A stretch of 40,873 nucleotides of DNA, from positions 1-40,873 of the forward strand of contig JBLIOD010000019.1 of NCBI GenBank assembly GCA_047639475.1, written 5' to 3'. The DNA comes from JAAELZ01 sp047639475 (lineage in GTDB: Bacteria > Pseudomonadota > Gammaproteobacteria > Arenicellales > Poriferihabitantaceae). A model generated the notes under the pieces. It saw nothing but the letters and a program-made list of their open reading frames with translations, was not told the DNA's origin and did not search any database. The translations under genes and the position numbers were made by a program. Below, one piece after another: positions 1 through 8,305 of the stretch (its first letter is position 1; every line of letters begins with the position of its first letter).

Positions 1-936
1 GAAATTAAGCGAAATAACATGAGCATTGTCGCGAAAAATATGCACATGGCTGCTGAATTGACTAGGTTACTGAGACTACTCAATAAAAATGGCATCCAAG
101 CTTTGGCATTTAAGGGCCCTGCTCTTTCTCAGTTTGCCTACGAAGATATAACGCTGAGAGAATACTGTGATCTAGATATTTTGATTAAAAGGCAAGACGC
201 AAGAAAAGCAATAGCGTTGCTAATAGAAGACAACTATATACCAGAAATCATCCTGGCTGAAGACACCAGCGACACTTTCTTTAGCCGCGTAAATGTGATT
301 GGTCTGGGGAAGAGCATCCGCATTGAAATCCACTGGGAACTCCTATCCAAAAACTATGCGATTGACTGGCAAGAAGATGCCCTGTGGGAGGTACATGATA
401 ATACAACCATTGATGGCGTCGTGGTGCCGATGCCGGCATACAACACTCATCTTCTTTATCTTTGTGCTCACGGCGCAAAACACTTGTTTGAACGACTTGA
501 GTGGGTGTGCGACATCGACCGCTTTATCAGAGTAAAACCAGACCTAGATTGGCAAAGCCTGTTTAAAGATGCACAAGCACAAGGTATCGAACGAATCTTA
601 ATGCTGGGGCTTTACCTTAGCCACAGCTTGTTAGCCTTGCCTCTGCCCGAAAAAATAAAAACTAAAGCACTTAATGATTCTACTGTCCCAGAACTAGGCC
701 AACGTATCATTGAGATAAACTTCTCCACTGCGGATAGACAGGGAAGATATTATGGAACCTTCGGCATACTATGGCGTATGCGAGAAAACCTGTCTGACCG
801 GCTTAGCTTTGCCTACAGAGCCCTGTTTGCACCTAAGCTTGGTGATTTTCACTATGTAGAATTACCCAGTTACCTGCTATTTCTGTATCCTATTATCCGC
901 CCATTTAGATTGCTGATGAAATACTTCCACAGATAG
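1..936 (+). CDS. Nucleotidyltransferase family protein (NTP_transf_5), 5' end outside window
   Basis: The frame is open from base 1, so the gene probably begins upstream; an internal ATG lies at 19. The protein has the layout of the uncharacterised nucleotidyltransferase family PF14907: a helical lead-in, a lysine-glycine motif (FKGPAL, about residue 32 from the ATG), then an arginine and acidic pair typical of a nucleotidyltransferase active site (LREYCDLDILI, about residues 46-56). The C-terminal half is helical with a hydrophobic segment near the end (SYLLFLYPII). Members of this family often sit in exopolysaccharide or peptide-modification loci, but their substrate is not established. Family assignment rests on motif order. 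Function beyond nucleotidyl transfer is unknown. Confidence 0.75.
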   Translation, partial: EIKRNNMSIVAKNMHMAAELTRLLRLLNKNGIQALAFKGPALSQFAYEDITLREYCDLDILIKRQDARKAIALLIEDNYIPEIILAEDTSDTFFSRVNVIGLGKSIRIEIHWELLSKNYAIDWQEDALWEVHDNTTIDGVVVPMPAYNTHLLYLCAHGAKHLFERLEWVCDIDRFIRVKPDLDWQSLFKDAQAQGIERILMLGLYLSHSLLALPLPEKIKTKALNDSTVPELGQRIIEINFSTADRQGRYYGTFGILWRMRENLSDRLSFAYRALFAPKLGDFHYVELPSYLLFLYPIIRPFRLLMKYFHR

Positions 937-1232
937 GGATATTCATCCGGCAGTGAAATACCGGCCAAAATAAGTGTTAATCATCACGAGCAAAGTGCAG
1001 CAATCTGCCATAATGGCACCCATAATCAAGAAGTTGCTTCATTACGTTCGCAATGACTTCGTTGTTTTCCTGTCCCCTAATTTAACCAGCCCATCGTCGT
1101 GAGCGTAGCGACGCGATCTATTGGTTTGGATTGCCGCGTCGCGACGACAGATGGGGCGCTTTACTCTCAGCACTTCGGTTGCCAAAGGTAAGCTATTAGT
1201 CTGCCGAGTTAACAAAAGACGAGCGCTGTGTT
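937..1232. other. Intergenic region with palindromic repeat
   Basis: This 296-base gap separates two convergent genes. It holds no open frame of note. Its only visible structure is the palindromic element at 1090-1156, preceded by a short stretch (about 1035-1055) that resembles half of the same repeat type. Confidence 0.6.
1090..1156. repeat. Palindromic repeat (RPE-like, GC-rich hairpin)
   Basis: The outer arms CCCATCGTCGT and ACGACAGATGGG pair with one bulge, and the inner arms GCGACGCG and CGCGTCGC pair perfectly, around a loop of about 19 bases. The inner motif GATTGCCGCGTCGC resembles the repeat inserted in asnB (9971-10135) and the one at 23615-23700. It lies between convergent genes and could also act as a bidirectional terminator, although there is no T-run. 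Confidence 0.6.
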
Positions 1233-2000
1233 TTAGCCTCTAAGCTTCCTCCATAAAGAGCCAACCATTTCATGCCAGGCAATAGTAACGTCGTTTAGGT
1301 GCCCTGCCCGCGGCAGGTGCTCATAAAAATACAGAGGGCTTTGTGGCTTCTTACCCAAATAAAAAGTAGGTGATGGGATCGGCTCAACCCCAAGTGCATT
1401 AAACAAACTGAGCGATCTGGGCATATGGCTTGCCGATGTTACCAGTGCGCTTTTGTGGTTCTTTATCAAGGGCGCAAGTACTGCAGCTTCTTCTGCTGTA
1501 TCTCTTGGGCTTTCAAATATCTGAATTTGCTCAGCAGGGATACCAAATTGCAGAGCAACGATGCGGTATAGATGTGCATTACTAACCGGATCTGAGCCGC
1601 CGTATCCCGTGAGCAGCAGCGTCGCACCCAGACTCGCTCGCATTAATCTTAAGCCCTCCATCAAACGATAGTAACTGGGTGATGACAATTGCTGAGAAGG
1701 TGGCAAATGAGGATCGCTGCGATGCCCATTACCCAAAACAATCACATATTCCAGATCTGTCGGCGCTATCAACAATGGTGGATTACTGCGTTCAAGCGAG
1801 ATGTTCAGGGCCAAAGATGTGGTCGGTAAACTAACTACCAGCAATAACCCCGTGGCTAAGCTAATAAAAAGCTTTCCCCAGAACTGTTTTTTACTCTGCT
1901 GCCGGCTAAGCCACAACAGCAATAACCCCACCAACAATAGCAGTAGGCTAAACGAAAGCGGCATCATTAGATTACCGAGCAATTTTTTTAGAATAAACAT
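1233..2000 (-). CDS. elyC: ElyC/YdcF-family (DUF218) envelope protein
   Basis: The start is set at the ATG at 2000, because the sequence from there (MFILKKLLGNLMMPL) matches the conserved beginning of E. coli ElyC; a longer frame begins at 2030. The protein is about 255 residues. Two hydrophobic segments (about residues 10-30 and 38-60) precede a DUF218 domain, which starts at YVIVLGNGH. Later conserved points are SPSYYRLMEGLRL, TGYGG, SPRDTAEEA and TSASHMPRSL. ElyC in E. coli is an inner-membrane protein linked to peptidoglycan and lipid-carrier metabolism at low temperature; that role is family knowledge, not visible here. It is convergent with the gene on its left and divergent from the DUF4838 pseudogene. 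Confidence 0.8.
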   Translation of the reverse strand: MFILKKLLGNLMMPLSFSLLLLLVGLLLLWLSRQQSKKQFWGKLFISLATGLLLVVSLPTTSLALNISLERSNPPLLIAPTDLEYVIVLGNGHRSDPHLPPSQQLSSPSYYRLMEGLRLMRASLGATLLLTGYGGSDPVSNAHLYRIVALQFGIPAEQIQIFESPRDTAEEAAVLAPLIKNHKSALVTSASHMPRSLSLFNALGVEPIPSPTFYLGKKPQSPLYFYEHLPRAGHLNDVTIAWHEMVGSLWRKLRG

Positions 2001-2280
2001 ATGATCTATTTTATACGCAATCATCGTCATGCTGCTTCAAACTAAAGCTCATTTTTCACTTCGTCACACATAAAATCAGAAGATGAGTTTGAACAATCAC
2101 GCCTCCAAATTTAACCAACTCCAATCAGAGTGGTACACTCTAAATTATTTAGATTGCCATGTTACTCTGCTTATTTAAATGACAGGGCATTTCCTTATAT
2201 TTAATGTGCTTGCCTTGGTGCTGAAGAACAACGAGTAGAGGTATTGCAATACCACGACCAACCAGAGCCGAGGGAGTGTT

Positions 2281-4702
2281 TACACGTACAAATCAATTTG
2301 TCGTACTGTTTTCATCATCCTGCTAATTTATTTTTACGCACCATCCCTTTCAGCACAAGTTATTGGCACCCTCGATAGCGCCACACTCGGCATAGTAAAT
2401 AACGGTGTGACGAAAGCCGTAGCTGTCGTTTCTCCCGAGGCGGGAACATGGGAAAAACGTGCCGCAGATGATTTAGTTCACTATATTAAACTGATGACCG
2501 GAGCCAAAGTGGCTCTCGCAAATACTGACAAGTTGATCAATACTGCTTTGGGCGGCAAATGGCCACAGCTCATTGTGGGGCAAGCAGCGCACAAGGTCGA
2601 TACTTCACTCCAAAAGGCGATCAATGTGGTAATCAAGCCCGATCCAGTATTTCACGCCGATGCCATTGCACTGCGACGCACGGCAAAGTAATGTGCTTCA
2701 TCGCGGGGAACAACGATGAAGCACATTACTTTGCCGTGGCAGAACTGCTCAGACAATGGGGTTGTCGCTGGTATATGCCCACTGAGTTTGGTAAATTTGT
2801 CCCTGAACATAGATCGCTTTCGATAGGCCAACTCGACTATGCCTACGGTTCACTTTTTGAGGTTCGCGGATACTGGATATCCTGGGTAGGCGACACCACG
2901 GGGGCAGCCGAGTTTCAAAAGCGCAATATGATGAACAACGTTTCAGTACCCCAAGGCCATATTCTCACAAAGTACACGGGGGATCTTGCGCCTGAAGGTG
3001 GATAACACTGGAATGTACCGATTACCAACGACAAAACAGCAGCCCACGTCGCCAAACAAGTGCTACCCATTTACCAAGCTGGTAAAGACGTGCAACTGGG
3101 CATGGAAGATGGCGTCTATCGCAGCAATTCCACTCAGGATAAATCCTTGATAGGTCTACAGTACGACAAGTACTTCATGACGCAGACTGTAAGCGACGCC
3201 TTTATGGTTTTTTATAATAAGGTAGCAGAACGGCTGATGAACGCGGCCCCCGCCAGGGACGCAAAAATAGGCTTTCTTGCGTATGCCAACATGACGATTC
3301 CACCGGTTCAAAACATCAAGGCTAAAGCACCGCTTGTTGCGTTTCTAGCCCCAGTCGATATCGATCCAATCCATCACATGGAAGACCCTAAGGGCGGACC
3401 GCGACGTGAATTTAAGGATATGCTCTATCTCAGGTCTGAAGTCATGAACGGACGCGTCGTGATATATGACTACGATCAAGGAATGCTGGTTTGTCGTGAC
3501 GTCCCCAATCCGTCGATACAATCCATTCGCTACGATATAAAACAGTATGAAAAAGCCGGCATCTTGGGTGTTCAAACAGAGAGCCGGAATGCGATAGGTA
3601 CAACGTTCTTGAATCTATATATTCGCGGCCATCTGTACTAAGATCCAGATCTCGATATTGACGTAGAATTGGCAGCCTTCTATAAAAACTTCTACGGCCC
3701 CGCCGCTGAGCCAATGGCTGACTATTGGAATGCTATTTTCAAGGCCTGGGAGGAAACGGTTAGCACAGAGCACGAATACTTTCTTTTTCAGGCCGTCTAC
3801 AGCAAAGGTCTGATTTCCCGGTTAAGTGAAAAACTCAGGCAACCGAAGGCCATCATCGCCCAACTGAAAAAAACTGAAGTTCTCACACGTAATCAGAAAC
3901 AGGTGATCGACAGGTTGAAATTCACCCGATTGAGTTATGATATTATCAGCGCCTATGATCAAATGGTCACTGCCACCGCAACCGAAGTCGATTACATAAG
4001 AGCCGTCGAGGCAGGTAAAAAAGGTCTATCAGCCCGTGAAAATCTGACCGCCATGAATGGCATCTTTACTACTTACAGCAAATACCCCGAACGCGGTTAT
4101 GCATGGTGCCCTTGTGAAGTGAAACAGTATCAGGAACTCATTCCATTCATCGATGGCACCAAGGGCGAACTACTCACTAAATTACCGCTAATATGGAACT
4201 TCCGTCGCGATGTAGGTAATAAGGGGTTGTCGAACACTGGGAAAATCAAGCCGTCGATCTAAGCTGGTGGAATAACCAGATCCATCCAATCTCAGTTGAA
4301 AGCCGCCAAAACAATCCCGGCGAATGGGAGCGGGTGCGCACCGATCTATATTTGCAGGCCCAAGGTTTAGTCACTAAGGATTTTCAAAGTTATACCGGCC
4401 ATGGCTGGTAGAACACCGAACTCAAACCAGAACAAACCGAAGGTAATATTCATATCCGTTTTCCCGGCATTTTTAATGAGGCCTGGCTCTACGTGAACGG
4501 TCACAAGGTCGCTCATCATGAGCTGAAAGTAATGTGGTGGCGCAACGACTATCGCTTCGAATGGGACGTAGATCTGACTGGCTATTTATTGGAGGGAGAT
4601 AATACGTTAACCATCCGAATAAACAATCCCCATCACTACGGCGGCATGTTACGCCGCCCTTTTTTGTATCTCGCAGTTACGCCTTCCGAATCCGGCTTGT
4701 GA
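2281..4702 (+). pseudogene. Secreted DUF4838 glycoside-hydrolase-like protein, decayed
   Basis: The reading frame starts with a signal-peptide-like segment (VFIILLIYFYAPSLSAQ, about 2308-2358) with no clear in-frame ATG. It continues through a glucuronidase-like N-terminal region (VSPEAGTWEKRAADDLVHYI), then a DUF4838 region (AGNNDEAHYFAVAELLRQWG, EYFLFQAVYSKG), and ends in a beta-sandwich resembling GH2 sugar-binding domains (FPGIFNEAWLYVNGHKV ... NTLTIRINNPHHYGGM). It is broken by a frameshift with TAA at 2689-2691, in-frame TAA at 3003-3005 and 3639-3641, a frameshift near 4220-4260 and TAG at 4409-4411. An intact protein would be about 800 residues and would act on polysaccharide outside the cytoplasm. 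Exact specificity is unknown. Confidence 0.8.
2679..2738. repeat. Perfect 25-bp inverted repeat, 10-nt loop, inside coding sequence
   Basis: Bases 2679-2703 are the exact reverse complement of 2714-2738, around a 10-base loop. The right arm encodes conserved residues of the DUF4838 protein (DEAHYFAV), so it is probably the original. The left arm carries the TAA and sits at the frameshift. There is no T-run, so it does not look like a terminator. Confidence 0.9.
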
Positions 4703-4736
4703 TTCAGCCCTAAGAACCCAAAAATAACCTAGTAAC

Positions 4737-5357
4737 TTATTCAGCTATAACTTCAAAGCCCCTTACATAAAAGGCAACAATTTTACTGATTTCTCCCCAC
4801 ACAACCTTCGAAGTAGCATTATCTAGCCACCACTTTTCACCGGGCGGTAATTTCCCAACATAGTCGCCCGAACTCACTACTGAAACATCTATTCCACTTC
4901 CCTTAAATTGTGATTCAAATATTAATAATGCACGCCGGCTGTGATAGGGATCCGTAATAACCAATATGCTATCAATATCCTGTGAGTCGCTGTATTGTGC
5001 TACTAGAGAGGCATCAGTGAAGGTATTGATTGACCCTTCGATAATAGTCACATCCTTCCCTTCTGTTTCACAGTCCAAGCATAACCTCTTTTGAATATGT
5101 ATCCAGTCGAGCTTACTTTTGTCGACCAGTACAAGACGATCAACCTTTCCTTCATCATACAAAAATAAGCCTGTGCGCAAACGGCTACCACCCCCACCGC
5201 CCAAAACCACACCAATATCCGCTCGGTGATCTTCCCGTTCTACAACCAACCACGAAGGTGCTTTAACTGCAACCCAAATACCGATCAGGCACACCAATAT
5301 GATCCCGCTCAGTATGCCCGCTAGGTAGGTAAAAAAATGAAATATAAACCGTTTCAA
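4737..5357 (-). CDS. YdcF-family (DUF218) membrane-anchored protein
   Basis: The predicted 206-residue protein has one N-terminal membrane segment (about residues 8-30, YLAGILSGIILVCLIGIWVAV) followed by a single DUF218 domain. Conserved points are IGVVLGGGGGSR, RTGLFLYDEGK, NTFTDA and VITDPYHSRRALLIF. No ATG is available before the membrane segment, so the start is the TTG at 5357. It follows the GT4 gene by 20 bases on the same strand and is the last gene of the polysaccharide operon. DUF218 proteins recur in envelope-polysaccharide loci, but no reaction is established for this branch. It is not closely similar to the DUF218 protein at 1233-2000. Confidence 0.8.
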   Translation of the reverse strand: MKRFIFHFFTYLAGILSGIILVCLIGIWVAVKAPSWLVVEREDHRADIGVVLGGGGGSRLRTGLFLYDEGKVDRLVLVDKSKLDWIHIQKRLCLDCETEGKDVTIIEGSINTFTDASLVAQYSDSQDIDSILVITDPYHSRRALLIFESQFKGSGIDVSVVSSGDYVGKLPPGEKWWLDNATSKVVWGEISKIVAFYVRGFEVIAE

Positions 5358-5376
5358 CCGTCACTCGGCCACTAAT

Positions 5377-6504
5377 TCAAACTGCAAAGATATCGCTAAT
5401 GGCATCTTGGTACTGATTAATCACTATCGCCTCGTCAAACTCCTTAACCACCTTCTCTCTCCCCTTGAGACCCATTTCTACCCGTTGCACTTGCTCAAGT
5501 TTAATCATTTTCTCCATCTGAACTGCCAAGTCTCTTGCATCTTTGACCTTACATAAAAAGCCATTGCCTTCATTGTCCACCACATCCCGACACCCCGGAA
5601 CATCTGTGGTGATAATGGGCGTTGCCATACTCGCCGCCTCGAGCAGAACCCGCGACAGTCCTTCTCGATAGGAAGGCAAAACGACACAATCCGCTGCGGC
5701 GATAAGAGAGGGCACTTCATTACTGGTTCCCAAATAAGTAATAACCCCTTCGTGCTCCCAGGCCGCCATTTCTTCCTGGGTAATCGCGGTTGGGTTGCCA
5801 GGATAAAACGCACCTAACACTTTAAACACAACGTCTGGATATTTTCCTTTCACAATTCGCGCCGCGTCGACGTATTCCACCAGCCCCTTGTCTTTTACCA
5901 ATCTCGCGATAAATAGGAATGTATCAACCGTACTGTCATTGTCACTTTCAATAGGCGAGAACTTAAGCGTATCAATACCCGAACCCGGCAATAAATCAGT
6001 TTTGTTTTCCGCTACCAGTTTGGAGTCAATAAACAGCGCTCTATCTTCGGCATTCTGGAAAAAGACTTTCGCTGGAAATTGTAATGCCACTTTATATAGT
6101 AGCTTGGCGATTCTAGAAGATATTCCCTGGTTAAGAAACACCGTGCCCAAGCCCGAGATGTTGCTTATGACAGGTATGCCAGCGATACGGGCGGCAACCG
6201 TACCATAAATATTGGGTTTAATGGTATAGTGTAATAATACATCAGGATTAACTCGCTTATACAACTTATAAAAGGACCAGATCAACTTCGTGTCCTCAAT
6301 AGGGTTGGTTCCCTTGTTATTAATATCGACGTTGTGAAATTCAAACCCAAACGCCTGCAACTTCTCTGAATAACCATCACGCGGAGCAATGGCTACAACG
6401 CTATATCCTTCCTCTTGCAAAGCCTGCAAAAGCCCTATTCGAAAGTTATAAATATTCCAGGAGGTATTAATAACCACCGCAATAGTTTTACCCTCCTCGT
6501 TCAT
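5377..6504 (-). CDS. Glycosyltransferase family 4
   Basis: This 375-residue GT-B enzyme has an N-terminal acceptor domain (VINTSWNIYNFRIGLL; a HYTIKPNIYG motif near residue 92 resembles those of PglA/WbpT-like transferases). Its C-terminal GT4 domain carries FLFIARLVKDKGLVEYV and the E-x7-E nucleotide-sugar site in EGLSRVLLE. It would add a sugar to an undecaprenyl-diphosphate-linked oligosaccharide on the cytoplasmic face of the inner membrane. The donor and acceptor cannot be read from sequence; given the locus, a HexNAc or HexNAcA donor is reasonable. The ATG at 6504 follows closely on the IS remnant ending at 6509, so the IS decay or insertion separated this gene from wzy. Confidence 0.85.
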   Translation of the reverse strand: MNEEGKTIAVVINTSWNIYNFRIGLLQALQEEGYSVVAIAPRDGYSEKLQAFGFEFHNVDINNKGTNPIEDTKLIWSFYKLYKRVNPDVLLHYTIKPNIYGTVAARIAGIPVISNISGLGTVFLNQGISSRIAKLLYKVALQFPAKVFFQNAEDRALFIDSKLVAENKTDLLPGSGIDTLKFSPIESDNDSTVDTFLFIARLVKDKGLVEYVDAARIVKGKYPDVVFKVLGAFYPGNPTAITQEEMAAWEHEGVITYLGTSNEVPSLIAAADCVVLPSYREGLSRVLLEAASMATPIITTDVPGCRDVVDNEGNGFLCKVKDARDLAVQMEKMIKLEQVQRVEMGLKGREKVVKEFDEAIVINQYQDAISDIFAV

Positions 6505-6508
6505 GAGC

Positions 6509-7060
6509 TTACGCTTTACCTCTACGTCTAGGGTGGCTGAAGTTGCGACAAGCCAAACGCAATGACTTCAACTCCTTTACATAACTACGGTGCTGCACAA
6601 TACCTTCGCGTTTAGTCTGCTTGTTGAGCCGAGTGATGATTTTAATGACCAACTTGCTATCAGTAGGATAGGTCACCATTTTTTCTTGGACAGTGATCTC
6701 AACCAATACCGTGCTTTCTTCTGCCTACTTGCCAAGCAGCTCGACTGATAGCTTGAATATTGGTTCGACTCTACTCCCAATACGATTTCTAAACTCAACC
6801 AATTGAGTGCATCGCAAGGAACCGATAGCTGAAACTCCCTAAATCCACAAAATAGCTTATAGTAAGGATTTTGCTTAACGACATGCGCAATCTGTTCGTC
6901 ACTTAGGTTATACAGTTGCTTGAGTATCAACAAACCAGTCATCAAGCTGATGGGCTTAGCAGGCCTGCTATTACCACTACAATCGAGCAGCTCTGATTGG
7001 TCTAACTGACCCAACAAATAAAAAATCGATATTTGCGGTGCATCAGTGCTTTATTCAGCA
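6509..7060 (-). pseudogene. IS5-family-like transposase remnant
   Basis: Two overlapping frames together give a broken transposase. The first (about 7060-6673) has the N-terminal DUF772 pattern: RPAKPISLMTGLLILKQLY, LSDEQIAHVV, NPYYKLFCGF and FQLSVPCDAL. The second (6706-6509) resumes further on at VEITVQEKMVTYPTDSKL, IKIITRLNK and RRGKA. The section between them is missing, the catalytic C-terminal part is absent, and the frames differ, so it is deleted and frameshifted. No start methionine is evident at the usual place. Terminal inverted repeats were not found by eye. Confidence 0.75.
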
Positions 7061-7097
7061 TTAATAGGCTTCTAGCAACCGGAAACGGAGGTTAATT

Positions 7098-7190
7098 TTA
7101 GCATTTATGTTCAAATATTTCTTTAAAAATATCAACGTATTCGATGGCATATGAGGCTTTAGAACCCATTAATTGGATACTTATTGACAC
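7098..7190 (-). pseudogene. Possible C-terminal remnant of an older polysaccharide gene
   Basis: Between the IS remnant and wzy, a short minus-strand frame ends at the TAA at 7100-7098 with the peptide SYAIEYVDIFKEIFEHKC. It resembles the last helix of a glycosyltransferase, but there is too little to name a family. The rest of 7061-7261 holds nothing I can recognise. Confidence 0.2.
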
Positions 7191-7261
7191 TTAAACAATC
7201 AGACATGTGTTGCTTGATTCTTGATTAGGTGCTATCGCATTTTCCCCGAAAGAACATGTAT

Positions 7262-8302
7262 TTAGTAAAATAAGCTAAATTTATACGGCAACCAATGACG
7301 AGCATGTATCGCAAAATTAAGCCATACAAACATCACTAAGCCATAGTAAATGACAACCGACCACATTATTAGCTTGAATGAAGCCCTATCGGCAGCGAGA
7401 AAGGGGATACGCGAAAAAGCAAATAGTTGAATGGGGATAAAATACAAAGACAATCGGTCAATTGCCGTTGCAGAATAACTCAGGCCCAAAATACAGAGTA
7501 GAGAAAAAAACGCCAACCATAGCCACAATTTACGTTCGACATTGTCATAAAATATTTGCTTACGAAACACAAATAATAGAACAGATGGTACGGCATTCAT
7601 TAATACTCGAACAGTTGCGCCCTGTGAGGCAAAGGCATATTCGTCGATTACGTAGTTGACCCACCATACGTCTATTTCTTCAGAAACCAACATATAGGCG
7701 CCTACAATCGACACCACCATAATCCAAACAAATGTCCAAATTCGATTGCGGGTCGCTGCCAGCGCGGCGATCGGTAATAAGATTACCGCCGATTTGTGAA
7801 ACAAAGCACCTAGAAAAATGTAAAAAACAAATTTTATGACCTGATTTCGACCAAGCGCAGTGAGGCCTACCAATACCATACCCAAAGCCGCAGCCTGCCG
7901 ACTGTAGCCCATGCTCACGACAATAATTAGATACGGAACGGCTACCAACAGTGCCAGCCAAGGTAAGGGCTGGTTCCTGCAGAAAGAATTGAGTCCAATG
8001 ACTATGAATATCGCGCAGACTAAGTTTACCCAAACTACTGACCAACCGGCGTTCGCAACCAGCCAATTGATCGCATAGTAAGCTGGGTCACCCCTTTGCA
8101 AAACTTCACTGAAACTCCAGTAGAGAATGTTGTCGAAATGGCGTAAATAATTGCCCCAGTCACCACCTATCTCATAACGAAAGCCAATTAATAATGCGAA
8201 CGCCAACATACACAGCATCCACACTAACCCTTGATAGCCAGTTCGGACTTGGCCTCTCACCCCAAGCACAGGCACCAAAAACATTAACCAATACGGCCAC
8301 AT
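7262..8302 (-). CDS. wzy: EpsG-family O-unit polymerase (Wzy-type)
   Basis: The 346-residue protein is very hydrophobic, with roughly ten membrane segments. It carries the EpsG family (PF14897) signature GFRYEIGGDWGNY at residues 40-52, followed by an extracytoplasmic-type loop, a conserved GYSRQAAALG segment and ALFHKSAVILLP in the middle. Proteins of this kind polymerise undecaprenyl-linked repeat units on the periplasmic face. The ATG at 8302 lies three bases after the asnB stop codon, so the two genes are cotranscribed and probably translationally coupled. Wzy proteins diverge quickly, so the polymerase role is inferred from family and context with the wzx gene in the same operon. Confidence 0.8.
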   Translation of the reverse strand: MWPYWLMFLVPVLGVRGQVRTGYQGLVWMLCMLAFALLIGFRYEIGGDWGNYLRHFDNILYWSFSEVLQRGDPAYYAINWLVANAGWSVVWVNLVCAIFIVIGLNSFCRNQPLPWLALLVAVPYLIIVVSMGYSRQAAALGMVLVGLTALGRNQVIKFVFYIFLGALFHKSAVILLPIAALAATRNRIWTFVWIMVVSIVGAYMLVSEEIDVWWVNYVIDEYAFASQGATVRVLMNAVPSVLLFVFRKQIFYDNVERKLWLWLAFFSLLCILGLSYSATAIDRLSLYFIPIQLFAFSRIPFLAADRASFKLIMWSVVIYYGLVMFVWLNFAIHARHWLPYKFSLFY

Positions 8303-8305
8303 AAC

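Noticed and set aside
2679..2738. The 25-bp hairpin as a transcription terminator
   Set aside because: It lies in the middle of a coding frame, has no T-run on either side, and its right arm encodes conserved protein residues.
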